Translations under genes and position numbers: made by a program
The notes under the pieces: model-generated
Seen by the model: the letters and a program-made list of their open reading frames with translations, nothing else
Told to the model about the DNA's origin: nothing
Databases searched by the model: none
Source of the DNA: Acinetobacter piscicola
GTDB lineage: Bacteria; Pseudomonadota; Gammaproteobacteria; Pseudomonadales; Moraxellaceae
DNA: 64,000 nucleotides
Direction: 5' to 3'
Assembly (NCBI RefSeq): GCF_002233755.1
Contig: NZ_NIFO01000005.1
Span: 124,001 to 188,000, forward strand
Shown here: positions 27,765 through 38,429 of the stretch, in pieces
Numbering within the stretch: position 1 is the first letter of the stretch
Layout of the letters: each line of letters begins with the position of its first letter

Positions 27765-30143
27765 TTGGAAGCACGCGTAATCGGTCTGGAAAAACTAGGG
27801 AAACACGACGTTGAGATCGTGGGTGGTAAAAACTCTTCACTTGGAGAAATGATCAGCCATTTAGCAAATGCTGGCGTATCTGTACCAGGTGGATTTGCAA
27901 CGACTGCAGAAGCGTATCGCGAATTCCTTGAACAAAGCGGTCTTAACGCTAAAATTAATGCAGAACTCGCAGCATTAAATGTTGATGATGTGATTGCGCT
28001 TGCCGAAACTGGTGCGAAAATTCGCCAATGGATTGTAGACACTCCACTGACTACAGCACTTGAAAAAGAAGTTCGTGAAGCTTTTGCAGCACTTTCAAAT
28101 GGTAACCCTGACATCGCTGTTGCGGTTCGTTCATCTGCAACTGCGGAAGATTTACCAGACGCGTCATTTGCTGGCCAGCAAGAAACTTTCTTAAATATTC
28201 GTGGTATCGACAATGTCCTTATCGCAATTAAAGAAGTTTTTGCTTCACTTTATAATGACCGTGCGATTGCTTACCGTGTACACCAAAACTTTGCGCATGA
28301 TGTTGTTGCGCTTTCTGCGGGTATTCAACGCATGGTTCGCTCTGAAACAGGTGCTGCAGGTGTAATGTTTACACTTGATACAGAATCTGGTTTCCGTGAA
28401 GCTGTATTCATCACTGCCTCTTACGGTTTGGGTGAAATGGTTGTACAAGGCGCAGTAAACCCTGATGAATTTTATGTTTCCAAGCCACTTCTAAGAAATG
28501 GTAAGCATGCCGTTATTCGCCGTAATTTGGGTTCTAAACACCAAAAGATGATTTATGGTGAAGAAGGTGCTGCTGGTAAATCTGTTGTTGTTGTAGACGT
28601 AGAAAAAGCAGATCGCCAACAATTTGCACTCAATGATTTAGAACTTCAAGAACTTGCTAAACAAGCGTTAATCATTGAAGAGCATTATGGTTCTCCAATG
28701 GACATCGAATGGGCGAAAGATGGTGACGATGGTCAAATCTATATCGTTCAAGCACGTCCTGAAACTGTAAAAAGCCGTGAAAATGTCGGCACAATGGAAC
28801 GTTACCTACTTAAACAAAAAGGTACTGTACTTTGTGAAGGTCGCTCAATCGGTCAACGTATCGGTTCAGGTAAAGTACGCATTGTCACTTCTATTAAAGA
28901 AATGGACAAAGTACAACCCGGTGATGTTCTTGTTTCAGACATGACTGACCCAGACTGGGAACCAGTGATGAAACGTGCTGCTGCGATTGTCACTAACCGT
29001 GGTGGCCGTACTTGTCACGCTGCAATTATTGCACGTGAACTTGGTGTCCCTGCGATCGTGGGTTGTGGTAATGCAACTGAAGTCTTGACTGACGGTCAAG
29101 AAGTGACTGTTTCATGTGCTGAAGGTGATACAGGTTTCATCTATGAAGGTTCGTTGGATTTTGAAATTCAACGTAATTCAATTGAATCTATGCCTAAACT
29201 TCCATTCAAAATCATGATGAACGTAGGTAACCCTGATCGTGCATTTGACTTCGCGCAAATTCCAAATGAAGGGATTGGCCTTGCACGCTTAGAATTCATC
29301 ATTAACCGTATGATCGGTGTGCATCCAAAAGCTTTATTAAACATCGACAGCCTACCACGTGAAACACGTGCTGCTGTTATGGCACGTACTGCGGGTTATG
29401 CATCGCCAATTGAATTCTATGTAGAAAAATTGGTTGAAGGTATCTCGACGCTTGCTTCTGCATTTGCCGACAAACCAGTGATTGTTCGTATGTCTGACTT
29501 TAAGTCAAACGAATATGCGAACTTGATCGGTGGTAAATTGTACGAGCCTGAAGAAGAAAACCCAATGCTCGGTTTCCGTGGTGCGAGTCGTTATGTATCT
29601 GATAACTTCCGTGATTGCTTCGAATTAGAATGCCGTGCATTGAAAAAAGCACGTGATGAAATGGGTCTAACCAATATCCAAATCATGATTCCTTTCGTAC
29701 GTACTGTGACTGAAGCGAAACGTGTAATTGAATTATTGGCACAAAATGGCTTAAGACGTGGTGAAAACGGTCTTAAAGTCATCATGATGTGTGAGTTACC
29801 AACTAACGCATTATTGGCTGAACAATTCCTTGAACATTTTGATGGTTTCTCTATCGGTTCAAATGACTTAACTCAGTTGACGCTTGGCTTAGACCGTGAC
29901 TCTGGTATCGTTTCTCACTTGTTTGATGAACGTGATCCAGCTGTTAAGGCATTACTTTCTATGGCGATTCATGCATGCCGTAAAGCAGGTAAATATGTAG
30001 GTATCTGTGGTCAAGGCCCTTCAGATCACCCTGATCTAGCAAAATGGTTAATGGAACAAGGAATTGAATCTGTTTCGCTTAACCCTGACTCAGTTTTAGA
30101 TACTTGGTTCTTCCTTGCAGAAGAAAAGACTAAACAAGTTTAA
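27765..30143 (+). CDS. ppsA: phosphoenolpyruvate synthase (pyruvate, water dikinase)
   Basis: Converts pyruvate and ATP to PEP, AMP and phosphate for gluconeogenesis. 792 aa. The N-terminal nucleotide-binding domain starts [20 protein letters not shown]. The phosphohistidine domain has [17 protein letters not shown] with catalytic H418, and T416 is the residue expected to be modified by PpsR. The C-terminal PEP-binding TIM barrel is complete ([19 protein letters not shown]). The start codon is TTG, with GGAG 8-9 nt upstream, and matches the family N-terminus exactly. Confidence 0.97.
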   Translation: MEARVIGLEKLGKHDVEIVGGKNSSLGEMISHLANAGVSVPGGFATTAEAYREFLEQSGLNAKINAELAALNVDDVIALAETGAKIRQWIVDTPLTTALEKEVREAFAALSNGNPDIAVAVRSSATAEDLPDASFAGQQETFLNIRGIDNVLIAIKEVFASLYNDRAIAYRVHQNFAHDVVALSAGIQRMVRSETGAAGVMFTLDTESGFREAVFITASYGLGEMVVQGAVNPDEFYVSKPLLRNGKHAVIRRNLGSKHQKMIYGEEGAAGKSVVVVDVEKADRQQFALNDLELQELAKQALIIEEHYGSPMDIEWAKDGDDGQIYIVQARPETVKSRENVGTMERYLLKQKGTVLCEGRSIGQRIGSGKVRIVTSIKEMDKVQPGDVLVSDMTDPDWEPVMKRAAAIVTNRGGRTCHAAIIARELGVPAIVGCGNATEVLTDGQEVTVSCAEGDTGFIYEGSLDFEIQRNSIESMPKLPFKIMMNVGNPDRAFDFAQIPNEGIGLARLEFIINRMIGVHPKALLNIDSLPRETRAAVMARTAGYASPIEFYVEKLVEGISTLASAFADKPVIVRMSDFKSNEYANLIGGKLYEPEEENPMLGFRGASRYVSDNFRDCFELECRALKKARDEMGLTNIQIMIPFVRTVTEAKRVIELLAQNGLRRGENGLKVIMMCELPTNALLAEQFLEHFDGFSIGSNDLTQLTLGLDRDSGIVSHLFDERDPAVKALLSMAIHACRKAGKYVGICGQGPSDHPDLAKWLMEQGIESVSLNPDSVLDTWFFLAEEKTKQV

Positions 30144-30153
30144 TAAAACGTGT

Positions 30154-30184
30154 TAAAAAAGACCCTCTCGTAGGGTCTTTTTTT
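30154..30184 (+). terminator. intrinsic terminator of ppsA
   Basis: AAAAAAGACCCT (30154-30165), loop CTCGT, AGGGTCTTTTTT (30171-30182). Confidence 0.95.
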
Positions 30185-30231
30185 CATCTACGATTTTTGT
30201 ATGTTTAGATTTATTTTGAGAATTTAGTTTT

Positions 30232-30996
30232 ATGCAGATTTACTTGGCGAGAAATAATCAACAAGCCGGCCCATATACCATTGAGCAACTCAATCAAATG
30301 CTTGAGAGCCAACAAGTCTTATTGACCGATTTAGCTTGGCATCAAGGTATGACTGAATGGAAAACGCTTGGTGAGCTTACACAAGGTCAGTTGGTATACA
30401 CACCCGTTGGCTATATTGCGCCATCAACTCCTACACTTGAAAAAAACGATCAGAATAATACTATTCAAAAAATTCGTGTAGAAACCAAAGCACCACAAGA
30501 GCTCGCGAGTTTTGGCTCACGTATTTTTGCTAAGTTTTTAGATATTCTCTTATGGTTACCTGCCGCTGCCATTCCTTCATTCTTTCTTAAACCTGATCAA
30601 ATTACCCAGCTCAATGCATTACAACAAAAAATGCAAAGCAGCGCCAATTCAAACCAAATGGTTCAATACCAACAAGATCTATTGAATTTGATTCCTGTAG
30701 AAGCATGGCAAAGTGTTTTCTTTTACATCGTTATCATGTTAGCCGTACAAGCATTTTTTCTAGCAAAGACAGGACAAAGTTTAGGCAAAAAAATAGCAAA
30801 AATTAAAATTGTAGATGCTAATACAGGCGAAAAAGTAAACTTAACCCGTATTTTTCTCGTGAGAAGTGTCATTTTCATATTTTTGAATATGGTTTTTATG
30901 CCCTTTATCACAATCATCGATCATGTGTTCGCTTTCAGTTCAAAGCGTCAAACGCTACATGATAAATTGGCTAAAACCAAAGTGATCAAGCAATAA
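30232..30996 (+). CDS. RDD-family membrane protein with N-terminal GYF-like domain
   Basis: 254 aa. The N-terminal GYF_2/DUF4339-type domain (about 1-55) has YLARNNQQAGPYTIEQLNQM and a WHQGMTEWKTLGEL core. After a linker, the RDD domain (about 95-254) has FGSRIFAKFLDILLWLP, a second helix QSVFFYIVIMLAVQAFFLA, and the GKKIAKIKIVDANTGEKV loop typical of the family. Cytosolic N-terminal and three membrane helices are expected. Some RDD proteins affect ion or osmotic homeostasis; no specific role can be assigned here. It stands alone between two terminators. Confidence 0.85.
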   Translation: MQIYLARNNQQAGPYTIEQLNQMLESQQVLLTDLAWHQGMTEWKTLGELTQGQLVYTPVGYIAPSTPTLEKNDQNNTIQKIRVETKAPQELASFGSRIFAKFLDILLWLPAAAIPSFFLKPDQITQLNALQQKMQSSANSNQMVQYQQDLLNLIPVEAWQSVFFYIVIMLAVQAFFLAKTGQSLGKKIAKIKIVDANTGEKVNLTRIFLVRSVIFIFLNMVFMPFITIIDHVFAFSSKRQTLHDKLAKTKVIKQ

Positions 30997-31015
30997 ATCC
31001 GCACATATTTATTCA

Positions 31016-31037
31016 GGGTGATTAGTCACCCTTTTTT
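31016..31037 (+). terminator. intrinsic terminator of the RDD gene
   Basis: GGGTGA (31016-31021), TTAG loop, TCACCC (31026-31031), then six T. Confidence 0.95.
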
Positions 31038-31131
31038 ATTGCCATAATATTGATTTTAAAAATAAACATACTGATCAGTCATTAATTCCGACTAAAAAAT
31101 TTGGTTTTTATAACAAACATTTAAAGCAACG

Positions 31132-31167
31132 TTATCTATAGATAAGTTTGCCTAGATGAGGCATAAT
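31132..31167 (+). promoter_or_regulatory. putative cyo promoter with palindromic operator
   Basis: The perfect 14-bp palindrome TTATCTATAGATAA (31132-31145) lies just upstream of a -10-like CATAAT (31162-31167). It covers the place expected for the -35 hexamer, as a repressor or class II activator site would. It does not match an FNR box (TTGAT-N4-ATCAA). The regulator is unknown. Confidence 0.45.
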
Positions 31168-31183
31168 GCCCTACAACGTAGCG

Positions 31184-31245
31184 GTGTCAGATCATTGAGA
31201 ATGTTTTTTATTTGTAAATAATTGCCATTTTCAATGATGCGACAC
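31184..31245 (+). promoter_or_regulatory. long leader hairpin upstream of cyoA
   Basis: GTGTC-AG-ATCATTGAGAATG (31184-31203) pairs with CATTTTCAATGAT-GC-GACAC (31226-31245): 18 base pairs around a 2x2 internal loop, 22-nt apical loop. It is not followed by a T-tract, so it looks like a regulatory or stabilising leader structure. A second, weaker hairpin (CCCAT 31258-31262 with ATGGG 31277-31281) lies near the ribosome binding site. Confidence 0.5.
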
Positions 31246-31302
31246 TTTAATCGCTATCCCATAACTTAAATAGGGAATGGGACTCTTCACCGAGGTTGTA
31301 AA

Positions 31303-32364
31303 ATGAGACAAACGACTTTAGCTGTATTGTCTTTATCTACGCTAGCTGCGCTCTTAACTGGGTGCGGTGGTGATATGGTACTTCTAAACTCTAAAGGTCC
31401 AGTAGCTTCAGGTCAAAGTGACTTGATGATGAAAGCGATCTATTTAATGCTTTTGGTGGTAATTCCATCAGTTATTATGGCATTGTGGTTTGGTTGGAAA
31501 TATCGTGCGTCAAATAAAGATGCAGACTATAAACCTACTTGGGCACACTCTACTACGATTGAAATTGTAGTATGGGGTATTCCTTGTATTATTATTGCTA
31601 TTCTTGCGTATTTAACATGGTGGGGTTCACATCAATATGACCCATATAGACCATTAACAAATGCTCAAGGTGAAATGGAAGACCATTTAAAAATTCAAGC
31701 TGTTGCTGAACAATTTAAATGGGTATTTATCTATCCTGAACAACAAATAGCGACTATTAACGAAGTTCGTTTCCCAATTCATAAACCAATTGAATTTCAA
31801 ATCACTTCTAACTTTACAATGAACTCATTCTTCATTCCTAAGTTAGCAGGTCAGGTTTATGCAATGGCGGGTATGCAAACTAAATTACATATGCTTGCAG
31901 ATCAACCTAGCCCAGCTGAGGGTTATCGTGGATTCTCTGCAAACTATAGTGGCTATGGTTTCACTCAAATGCGTTTTAGAGCGCATGCTGTGTCTGACAC
32001 AGATTTCAACACTTGGGTTGAAGCTGTGAAAGCAGGTAAAGGTACTTCAATCAATCCAGAAGCAGTTCAAAAAACTGTTTTAGATCATGCTGAATTTGCC
32101 ACGCTCAAAGATGGTGACCGTTCTAAACACCAAATTGAAGCAATGGTCAACAATGCTCATACTCCAGAAGAAATAGCACTTGCACATGAAGCTGAACGTA
32201 AAGGTCCATTCCCTACTAAGCCTCACGTTGTAACTTATTATTCTTCAGTAGAGCCAGACCTATTCAAGCGCATTATCAATACATACATGAGCAACTACCA
32301 TGGTGCAGACCATGCAGCAGCTGAACATGCGTCTGTTGAACACACCGCTGCTGTAGGGGAATAA
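31303..32364 (+). CDS. cyoA: cytochrome bo3 ubiquinol oxidase subunit II
   Basis: Subunit II of the proton-pumping quinol oxidase. 353 aa. A lipoprotein signal peptide ends in the lipobox LLTGC; two membrane helices follow, then the periplasmic cupredoxin domain (about 130-240) without the CuA cysteines, as expected for a quinol oxidase. The C-terminal COX_ARM region is longer than in E. coli and ends in a His/Ala/Glu-rich tail (HGADHAAAEHASVEHTAAVGE). First gene of cyoABCDE. Confidence 0.96.
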   Translation: MRQTTLAVLSLSTLAALLTGCGGDMVLLNSKGPVASGQSDLMMKAIYLMLLVVIPSVIMALWFGWKYRASNKDADYKPTWAHSTTIEIVVWGIPCIIIAILAYLTWWGSHQYDPYRPLTNAQGEMEDHLKIQAVAEQFKWVFIYPEQQIATINEVRFPIHKPIEFQITSNFTMNSFFIPKLAGQVYAMAGMQTKLHMLADQPSPAEGYRGFSANYSGYGFTQMRFRAHAVSDTDFNTWVEAVKAGKGTSINPEAVQKTVLDHAEFATLKDGDRSKHQIEAMVNNAHTPEEIALAHEAERKGPFPTKPHVVTYYSSVEPDLFKRIINTYMSNYHGADHAAAEHASVEHTAAVGE

Positions 32365-32367
32365 GAC

Positions 32368-34359
32368 ATGTCTTTGTTATTAGGTAAACTTAACTGGGAC
32401 GCGATCCCTAAAGAACCTCTTGTACTTGTGACCATGGTTATTATGGCCCTTGGTGCAATTGCAGTGTTTGGTGGTATTACCTATTTTAAAAAATGGGGTT
32501 ACCTCTGGAACGTATGGTTTAAATCTGTAGACCATAAAAAAATTGGTATCATGTATATCTTGGTATCTGTGGTCATGTTGCTACGTGGTTTCGCCGATGC
32601 AATCATGATGCGTCTTCAACTGTTCCTTGCAAAAGGTGGCGGTGAAGGTTACTTACATCCAGACCATTACGATCAGATCTTCACCGCACATGGTGTAATC
32701 ATGATCTTCTTCGTAGCAATGGGTCTTGTTGTAGGTATGATGAACATCACTGTACCTCTTCAAATTGGTGCACGTGACGTTGCTTTCCCATTATTGAACT
32801 CTGTGAGCTTCTGGTTATTTGCTGGTGCTGCGGGTCTGATGATGGCATCACTTGTATTAGGTGAATTTGCTGCAACAGGTTGGATGGCTTACCCTCCTCT
32901 GTCTGGTATTCAATATTCTCCTGGTGTAGGTGTTGACTACTATATCTGGGCACTACAGGTTTCTGGTCTAGGTACGCTTTTAACGGGTGTTAACTTCTTT
33001 GTTACCATCATCAAAATGCGTGCACCTGGTATGAGCCTTATGGATATGCCGATCTTTACATGGACTGCACTTTGTACAGCTGTATTGATCATTGCATCTT
33101 TCCCAGTATTGACTGCAACAATTGCAATGTTAACCCTTGACCGTTACTTTGGTTTCCACTTCTTCACCAATGAGCTTGGCGGTAGTCCAATGCTATATGT
33201 GAACTTGATTTGGACTTGGGGTCACCCTGAAGTATATATCTTGGTATTACCTGCTTTTGGTCTTTACTCAGAAATCGTTTCAACGTTCTCTCGCAAAACA
33301 TTGTTTGGTTACAAATCAATGGTATATGCGACTATTGCGATCACAGTTCTTGCGTTCGTAGTATGGCTTCACCACTTCTTTACGATGGGTGCAGGCGCGA
33401 ATGTTAATGCCTTCTTCGGTATTATGACCATGGTCATTGCGATCCCGACTGGTGTGAAAATCTTCTCTTGGTTATTCACCATGTATAAGGGTCGTATCAC
33501 CTTTACATCACCTATGTACTGGACACTTGGTTTCCTTGTGACTTTCGGTATTGGTGGTTTAACAGGCGTGTTGATGGCAGTTCCACCAGCTGACTTCTTG
33601 GTTCATAACTCTTTATTCTTGATTGCCCATTTCCATAACGTAATTATTGGTGGTGTGGTATTCGGTATGTTCGCAGGTATCACTTTCTACTGGCCAAAAA
33701 TGTTTGGTTGGAAGTTAAATGAAACTTGGGGCAAAGCGTCATTCTGGTTCTGGTTCTTCGGTTTCTATTTTGCATTCATGCCGTTATATATCCTTGGTTT
33801 CATGGGTATGACTCGTCGTTTGAATACTTATGACAACCCTGAGTGGGACCCGTACCTTGCAATTGCGTTATTTGGTGCTGTTCTTGTTGCAATCGGTATT
33901 GCATGTTTCATCATGCAAGTCGTAGTAGGTTTCCTACAACGCAATGAAAACATGGATATTACTGGCGATCCTTGGGATGGTCGTGTACTTGAATGGTCTA
34001 CATCTTCTCCTGCTCCGTTCTATAACTTTGCAGAAATTCCAAAAATCAATGGTATTGATACTTTCTGGAATGACAAAGAAAATGGTGTAGCTTACGCACG
34101 TCCTGCGAAGTATGAAGATATTCATATGCCAACTGACCGTGCTGCTGGTTTCGTCATTGCAATGTTCATTACGACTATGGGCTTCGCTTTAATCTGGCAT
34201 GTTTGGTGGCTTGTTGTCGTTACTTTCCTTGGCGCTGTAATCAGCTTCATCGTAAGTTCATTCACTAAAAAAGTGGATTACTACGTACCTGCTGCTGAAG
34301 TAGAACGCATCGAAAACGAACGTTATGCTTTACTTGAAAAACATTTGAAGAAGGACTAA
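32368..34359 (+). CDS. cyoB: cytochrome bo3 ubiquinol oxidase subunit I
   Basis: The catalytic haem-copper subunit, 663 aa, with about 15 membrane helices. Metal ligands are visible: HGVIMIFF (low-spin haem), WGHPEVYIL (CuB histidine and cross-linked tyrosine), HHFF (CuB), and HFHNVIIGG (haem ligands). It reduces oxygen to water and pumps protons. It starts 3 nt after the cyoA stop. Confidence 0.98.
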   Translation: MSLLLGKLNWDAIPKEPLVLVTMVIMALGAIAVFGGITYFKKWGYLWNVWFKSVDHKKIGIMYILVSVVMLLRGFADAIMMRLQLFLAKGGGEGYLHPDHYDQIFTAHGVIMIFFVAMGLVVGMMNITVPLQIGARDVAFPLLNSVSFWLFAGAAGLMMASLVLGEFAATGWMAYPPLSGIQYSPGVGVDYYIWALQVSGLGTLLTGVNFFVTIIKMRAPGMSLMDMPIFTWTALCTAVLIIASFPVLTATIAMLTLDRYFGFHFFTNELGGSPMLYVNLIWTWGHPEVYILVLPAFGLYSEIVSTFSRKTLFGYKSMVYATIAITVLAFVVWLHHFFTMGAGANVNAFFGIMTMVIAIPTGVKIFSWLFTMYKGRITFTSPMYWTLGFLVTFGIGGLTGVLMAVPPADFLVHNSLFLIAHFHNVIIGGVVFGMFAGITFYWPKMFGWKLNETWGKASFWFWFFGFYFAFMPLYILGFMGMTRRLNTYDNPEWDPYLAIALFGAVLVAIGIACFIMQVVVGFLQRNENMDITGDPWDGRVLEWSTSSPAPFYNFAEIPKINGIDTFWNDKENGVAYARPAKYEDIHMPTDRAAGFVIAMFITTMGFALIWHVWWLVVVTFLGAVISFIVSSFTKKVDYYVPAAEVERIENERYALLEKHLKKD

Positions 34360-34363
34360 GGAC

Positions 34364-34981
34364 ATGACTGAAGTACTTCATCACGACCACGGACACGATG
34401 AGCATCATCATCACGATGATACAGACATCACCGTCTTTGGTTTTTGGACATACTTGATGAGTGACTTGATTTTATTCGGTACACTCTTCATTGCGTTCGC
34501 TGTATTAAGCAGTCATATTCCGCCTGGTACTCCAAGTCCAAAAGAGTTATTTGGTGAGTCTTTAGGTTTCGTACTTATTGAAACCTTTGCTCTCTTGATC
34601 TCTTCTGTAACTTTCGGTTTTGCGGTTCTTGCTTCATACAAGAAAAATGTAAACCAAGTTCTAATGTGGTTAATTATCACTTGGATCTTCGGTGCAACAT
34701 TTATTGGTATGGAACTTTATGAGTTCAACCATTTAGTTCACGCTGGTCATGGTCCTACCCATAGTGCGTTCTTATCTGCGTTCTTTACCTTAGTTGGTAC
34801 GCATGGTATTCACGTAACTTCTGGTCTAGTTTGGATGATCGTGTTAATGGTTCAAATCAAAAAATATGGTTTGACTCTACCAAATACACGTCGTCTTGCA
34901 TGCTTAAGCTTGTTCTGGCACTTCCTTGACATCGTTTGGATCTGTGTATTCAGCGTCGTTTACTTACTGGGAGCTGTATAA
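34364..34981 (+). CDS. cyoC: cytochrome bo3 ubiquinol oxidase subunit III
   Basis: 205 aa, five membrane helices, a histidine-rich N-terminus ([14 protein letters not shown]) and the family segments [19 protein letters not shown] and [26 protein letters not shown] precedes the ATG. It overlaps cyoD by one base (TAATG). Confidence 0.96.
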   Translation: MTEVLHHDHGHDEHHHHDDTDITVFGFWTYLMSDLILFGTLFIAFAVLSSHIPPGTPSPKELFGESLGFVLIETFALLISSVTFGFAVLASYKKNVNQVLMWLIITWIFGATFIGMELYEFNHLVHAGHGPTHSAFLSAFFTLVGTHGIHVTSGLVWMIVLMVQIKKYGLTLPNTRRLACLSLFWHFLDIVWICVFSVVYLLGAV

Positions 34982-35304
34982 TGAGTCATGATCATAATGC
35001 TGCTGGTGCATCGCACGGTAATATCAAGCAATACACTATTGGCTTTATTCTTTCAGTTGCGCTCACAATCATCCCGTTTGGGATGGTGATGAGCGGAATG
35101 ACGGGCGGTGTAGTGATTGCAACGATTGCAATCACTGCTGTTGCTCAGGTTCTTGTACAATTAGTGTTCTTCTTGCACATGAATTCATCTTCTGAACAGC
35201 GTTGGAATGTGATTGCATTTATCTATACTATTTTGACGATTGCAATTCTTCTAATCGGTTCTGTTTGGATCATGAACTACTTACATTCAAACATGATGCT
35301 CTAG
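34981..35304 (+). CDS. cyoD: cytochrome bo3 ubiquinol oxidase subunit IV
   Basis: 107 aa from the ATG at 34981, which shares its A with the cyoC stop. The longer reading frame into cyoC would add a non-family extension. Three membrane helices; QLVFFLHMNSSSEQRWN is the family core. It assists CuB assembly in subunit I. Confidence 0.95.
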   Translation: MSHDHNAAGASHGNIKQYTIGFILSVALTIIPFGMVMSGMTGGVVIATIAITAVAQVLVQLVFFLHMNSSSEQRWNVIAFIYTILTIAILLIGSVWIMNYLHSNMML

Positions 35305-35310
35305 GGTGTC

Positions 35311-36189
35311 ATGTTGAAGAAATATCTATTCCTGACTAAGCCAGGAATTCTCTTCGGTAACTTCGTTACCACTTTGGGCGGCTTTTTCTTAGCCGCTCAA
35401 GGTTCAGTAGATTTCCTATTGCTTCTTATTACCCTTCTTGGAACAACACTTGTGGTTGCTTCAGGTTGTGTCGTCAACAATGTCATTGACCAAGACATTG
35501 ACCAAAAAATGCAACGCACAATGAACCGTGCCCTTGTCAAAAAAACCATCAGCCCTACAGTTGCTTTAACTTTTTCTGCAGTATTGGGTTTCATTGGCTT
35601 TGCTTTGTTGTGGTTTTTTGTCAACGCCTACGCATTTGGCTTTGCAGTACTCGGTTTTGTTGTTTATGTGATTTTTTATAGTCTTTGGAGCAAACGTACC
35701 ACCATTCACCAAACAGTGATTGGCAGTATTTCTGGCGCAAGCCCTCCTGTCATCGGTTATACAGCTGTTTCTCATGAGTTTGATGTTGCTGCATTATTGC
35801 TTTTTTTAGCTTATGCACTTTGGCAAATGCCGCATTCTTGGGGAATTGCAATTTATCGTTTTGATGACTATAAAAATGCAAATATTCCAATTTTGCCTGT
35901 AGCACGTTCCATCTATCGCACAAAAGTTGAAAGCTTAATTTATGTGTTGTTATTTGCTGCAGTTTTAAATGGTTTATATTGCTTTGGCTATACCAACATT
36001 TTCTTTTTAATTACTTTTAATGCACTATGCGCCTACTGGGTGTATTTATCCATTATTGGTTTTAAAGCAGAAAATGACCAGCTTTGGGCGAAAAAATATT
36101 TCTTATATTCTGTAATTTTAATTACCGCTTTAAGTTTTAGCTTTAGTTTTAGCTACATCTCCCCTGCACCACATTTACCGCTTTTCTAA
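35311..36189 (+). CDS. cyoE: protohaem IX farnesyltransferase (haem O synthase)
   Basis: Adds the farnesyl tail to haem B to give haem O for the oxidase. 292 aa, UbiA prenyltransferase superfamily. The aspartate-rich motif NNVIDQDIDQKMQRT binds the prenyl diphosphate, and HSWGIAIYRFDDY is the second conserved loop. Nine membrane helices are expected. Last gene of the cyo operon. Confidence 0.97.
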   Translation: MLKKYLFLTKPGILFGNFVTTLGGFFLAAQGSVDFLLLLITLLGTTLVVASGCVVNNVIDQDIDQKMQRTMNRALVKKTISPTVALTFSAVLGFIGFALLWFFVNAYAFGFAVLGFVVYVIFYSLWSKRTTIHQTVIGSISGASPPVIGYTAVSHEFDVAALLLFLAYALWQMPHSWGIAIYRFDDYKNANIPILPVARSIYRTKVESLIYVLLFAAVLNGLYCFGYTNIFFLITFNALCAYWVYLSIIGFKAENDQLWAKKYFLYSVILITALSFSFSFSYISPAPHLPLF

Positions 36190-36218
36190 AAAGATAGAGT
36201 TCAACTCTATCTTTTTTT
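36190..36218 (+). terminator. intrinsic terminator of the cyo operon
   Basis: AAAGATAGAG (36190-36199), loop TTCAA, CTCTATCTTT (36205-36214) and a T-run, right after the cyoE stop. Confidence 0.93.
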
Positions 36219-36314
36219 ATTTCTCAATTTCTTTGCTTTAATTGTTGTTTTCTATTTTTCTCATTGCATTCCCTTGTTATCATCTTACTAAGAATTACAA
36301 ATTTTAAGCCCATT

Positions 36315-38414
36315 ATGAAATCTAAAAAATTATTCCTCTACACCCTACTATTCGGTTCTCTTGTACCTTTATTTTCATATAGCACTGCTGCACATGCAGG
36401 AGTTGAAGATATCTGTGATCCTGACTTTAGCATGCAAGGCAAAGTGTATTCTGATTGTAGCAATTTACCTGTATTCCTCCCTGCCAATGATAACCATAGC
36501 AATATGGTCTTATTGCTCAGTGACCTTGGTTTGGCCAATATCGAACCCTATCAAGGTGATCAAAACTTGTGGGATTCAACATATGGGACTGTCCCTTTTG
36601 ATTCTACGACTTTAACCAGTATGGCTAAAAATAGAATCTCAAATCATCGTACAAAATTTCAAGAAATGGATCGTTATTATGATGAGCGTTGTGCAACTTT
36701 AGTCAGTGGACAAAACAGTTTTATTGAACAAGTCAAAAATAATAAAAATCTTTCGGCTTCAGAAAAACAAGCTTTAATCACTGAGCGTAATAAGATTTCA
36801 GAATGTAATAATAAAATTCCACTTCTGTCTGTTGACCCGCAATGGTCAGCTACTGCTCGCCAATATGCTTCTTATTTAAATGCAACCATTGCTTTTTATA
36901 ATACTAACTTTTCTACAGCGACTAAAATATATTCAGTATTAAGCACTGTTGATGATGCATGGTTAAAAGAAACCTCGCAATATATGCTCATTCGTTCGAG
37001 CCTGAATACGGCTTATGCAACAGGAACAAATCAATATGGTGATGTAGATTTAGATAAAATCAATCAAAATCTTCTAAAGCAATTCTTAGACAATATCACT
37101 AGTTATTTAAAGCTTTATCCAAATGGTCAATATGCAGCCAGCGCCCGAGGCTACATGCGTCGTGGTTTTTGGTTAACAGGTCGCCAAGACTTACTGGTCA
37201 ATGAAATTGTGTGGCAAATACAAAACCCTAAATCTAAATACTATAATTTAGATGTAAGTCAGCTTCCTGCCGAAATTGATCGTCGTGTATTTGGCAGCCA
37301 ATACTTCAATATCAAACATTTAAAAGACCCTTTCTTCCTTGCAACTTATGATTTGATGCAAATGCGAGAATCATCATCAGAAAACTATAAACCAATGACT
37401 TGGGCACAGCTGAGTGCACAAAAAGACGATTTCAAAACGCAACCTGAGCTATTTCAATATTTACAAGCTGTACATTTATTTTATGTTCAAAACAAAACCC
37501 AAGAGGCTTTAAATTATTTGCCGAAGGATATTTCTAGCACAAATAATTATCTACAACTGAGTCAGGTCTTTTTGAAAGGGCAAATTTTAGAAAAAAGTAA
37601 TCCAACTCAAGCTGAACAATATTGGGCGCAATGGCTTAATAAATCGAAAAATGCATACCAACGTGGTTTATTTGAAACTGCGCTGTCAAATCATCTCAAT
37701 TCAAAACAAGACCTAAATGCATTTATTGGTAAAAATCCAACCATTAAACAAATCAACTTACAAAAACGCTTTATCATTTTCAAAGCGAATGAAGCATCTT
37801 TGCAAAAAATCATACAAAGCAACGAGGCGAATCTAGACCAAAAGCAAGCTGCAATTTACACCTTATTAAACAAATCTTTAGTGCATAAAAATTATGCTTT
37901 ATTTAATCAGTATTATAAATATTTACCGAAAGATGCAGCACAATATAAAAGCTATGAAGGTGCCGAAAAACTCAAAAACAAACCGCCATTCGCAGACTTT
38001 ATTTGGAATGGTTCAAATATCACCACACAACTTAAATGTTCAGATTTGGCAACACTCACCAGCCAATTAGAAAAGTCTCCAACAGATCCTTTTTTGAATA
38101 TTTGTATGGGTGAATATGTTCGTAGTGGACAATATGGGCTACCCTACCAATTAAATGAAGAAAATAATGTTCAATCATTTCAAGGCAAACCATTTACCCG
38201 TGGCGAAGTTTATAAGCGCTTAATTAAAACTGGCCCTCAAGGTGATTTGCAGGCTTATGCACTTTATCGTGCAATCATGTGTTATTCGCCAAGTGGCATT
38301 AATGATTGCGCTGACCAAGAAGTTGCAAAAAGCGTGCGTAAACAATGGTATGACCAAATAAAAAGTGATTATCCAAATACAACTTGGGCAAAATCTTTAA
38401 AGTATTATTGGTAA
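36315..38414 (+). CDS. secreted helical-repeat protein of unknown function
   Basis: 699 aa from the ATG at 36315, where a normal signal peptide begins (MKSKKLFLYTLLFGSLVPLF, cleavage near AHA at about 30). The frame is open further upstream but the added residues would hide the signal. Most of the protein looks like an alpha-helical solenoid (repeated SLNTAYATG, LYPNGQYAASARGYMRRG and similar segments) resembling Sel1/TPR-like outer-membrane assembly factors, but no family is certain. Four cysteines lie near the N-terminus. It is followed 15 nt later by a DUF3142 lipoprotein, so they probably act together in the cell envelope. Confidence 0.75.
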   Translation: MKSKKLFLYTLLFGSLVPLFSYSTAAHAGVEDICDPDFSMQGKVYSDCSNLPVFLPANDNHSNMVLLLSDLGLANIEPYQGDQNLWDSTYGTVPFDSTTLTSMAKNRISNHRTKFQEMDRYYDERCATLVSGQNSFIEQVKNNKNLSASEKQALITERNKISECNNKIPLLSVDPQWSATARQYASYLNATIAFYNTNFSTATKIYSVLSTVDDAWLKETSQYMLIRSSLNTAYATGTNQYGDVDLDKINQNLLKQFLDNITSYLKLYPNGQYAASARGYMRRGFWLTGRQDLLVNEIVWQIQNPKSKYYNLDVSQLPAEIDRRVFGSQYFNIKHLKDPFFLATYDLMQMRESSSENYKPMTWAQLSAQKDDFKTQPELFQYLQAVHLFYVQNKTQEALNYLPKDISSTNNYLQLSQVFLKGQILEKSNPTQAEQYWAQWLNKSKNAYQRGLFETALSNHLNSKQDLNAFIGKNPTIKQINLQKRFIIFKANEASLQKIIQSNEANLDQKQAAIYTLLNKSLVHKNYALFNQYYKYLPKDAAQYKSYEGAEKLKNKPPFADFIWNGSNITTQLKCSDLATLTSQLEKSPTDPFLNICMGEYVRSGQYGLPYQLNEENNVQSFQGKPFTRGEVYKRLIKTGPQGDLQAYALYRAIMCYSPSGINDCADQEVAKSVRKQWYDQIKSDYPNTTWAKSLKYYW

Positions 38415-38429
38415 TCAGGTGATCCATTG

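Noticed and set aside
27737..28213. 158-aa ORF on the minus strand
   Set aside because: Antisense to the ppsA N-terminal region; Ala/Ser-rich shadow frame.
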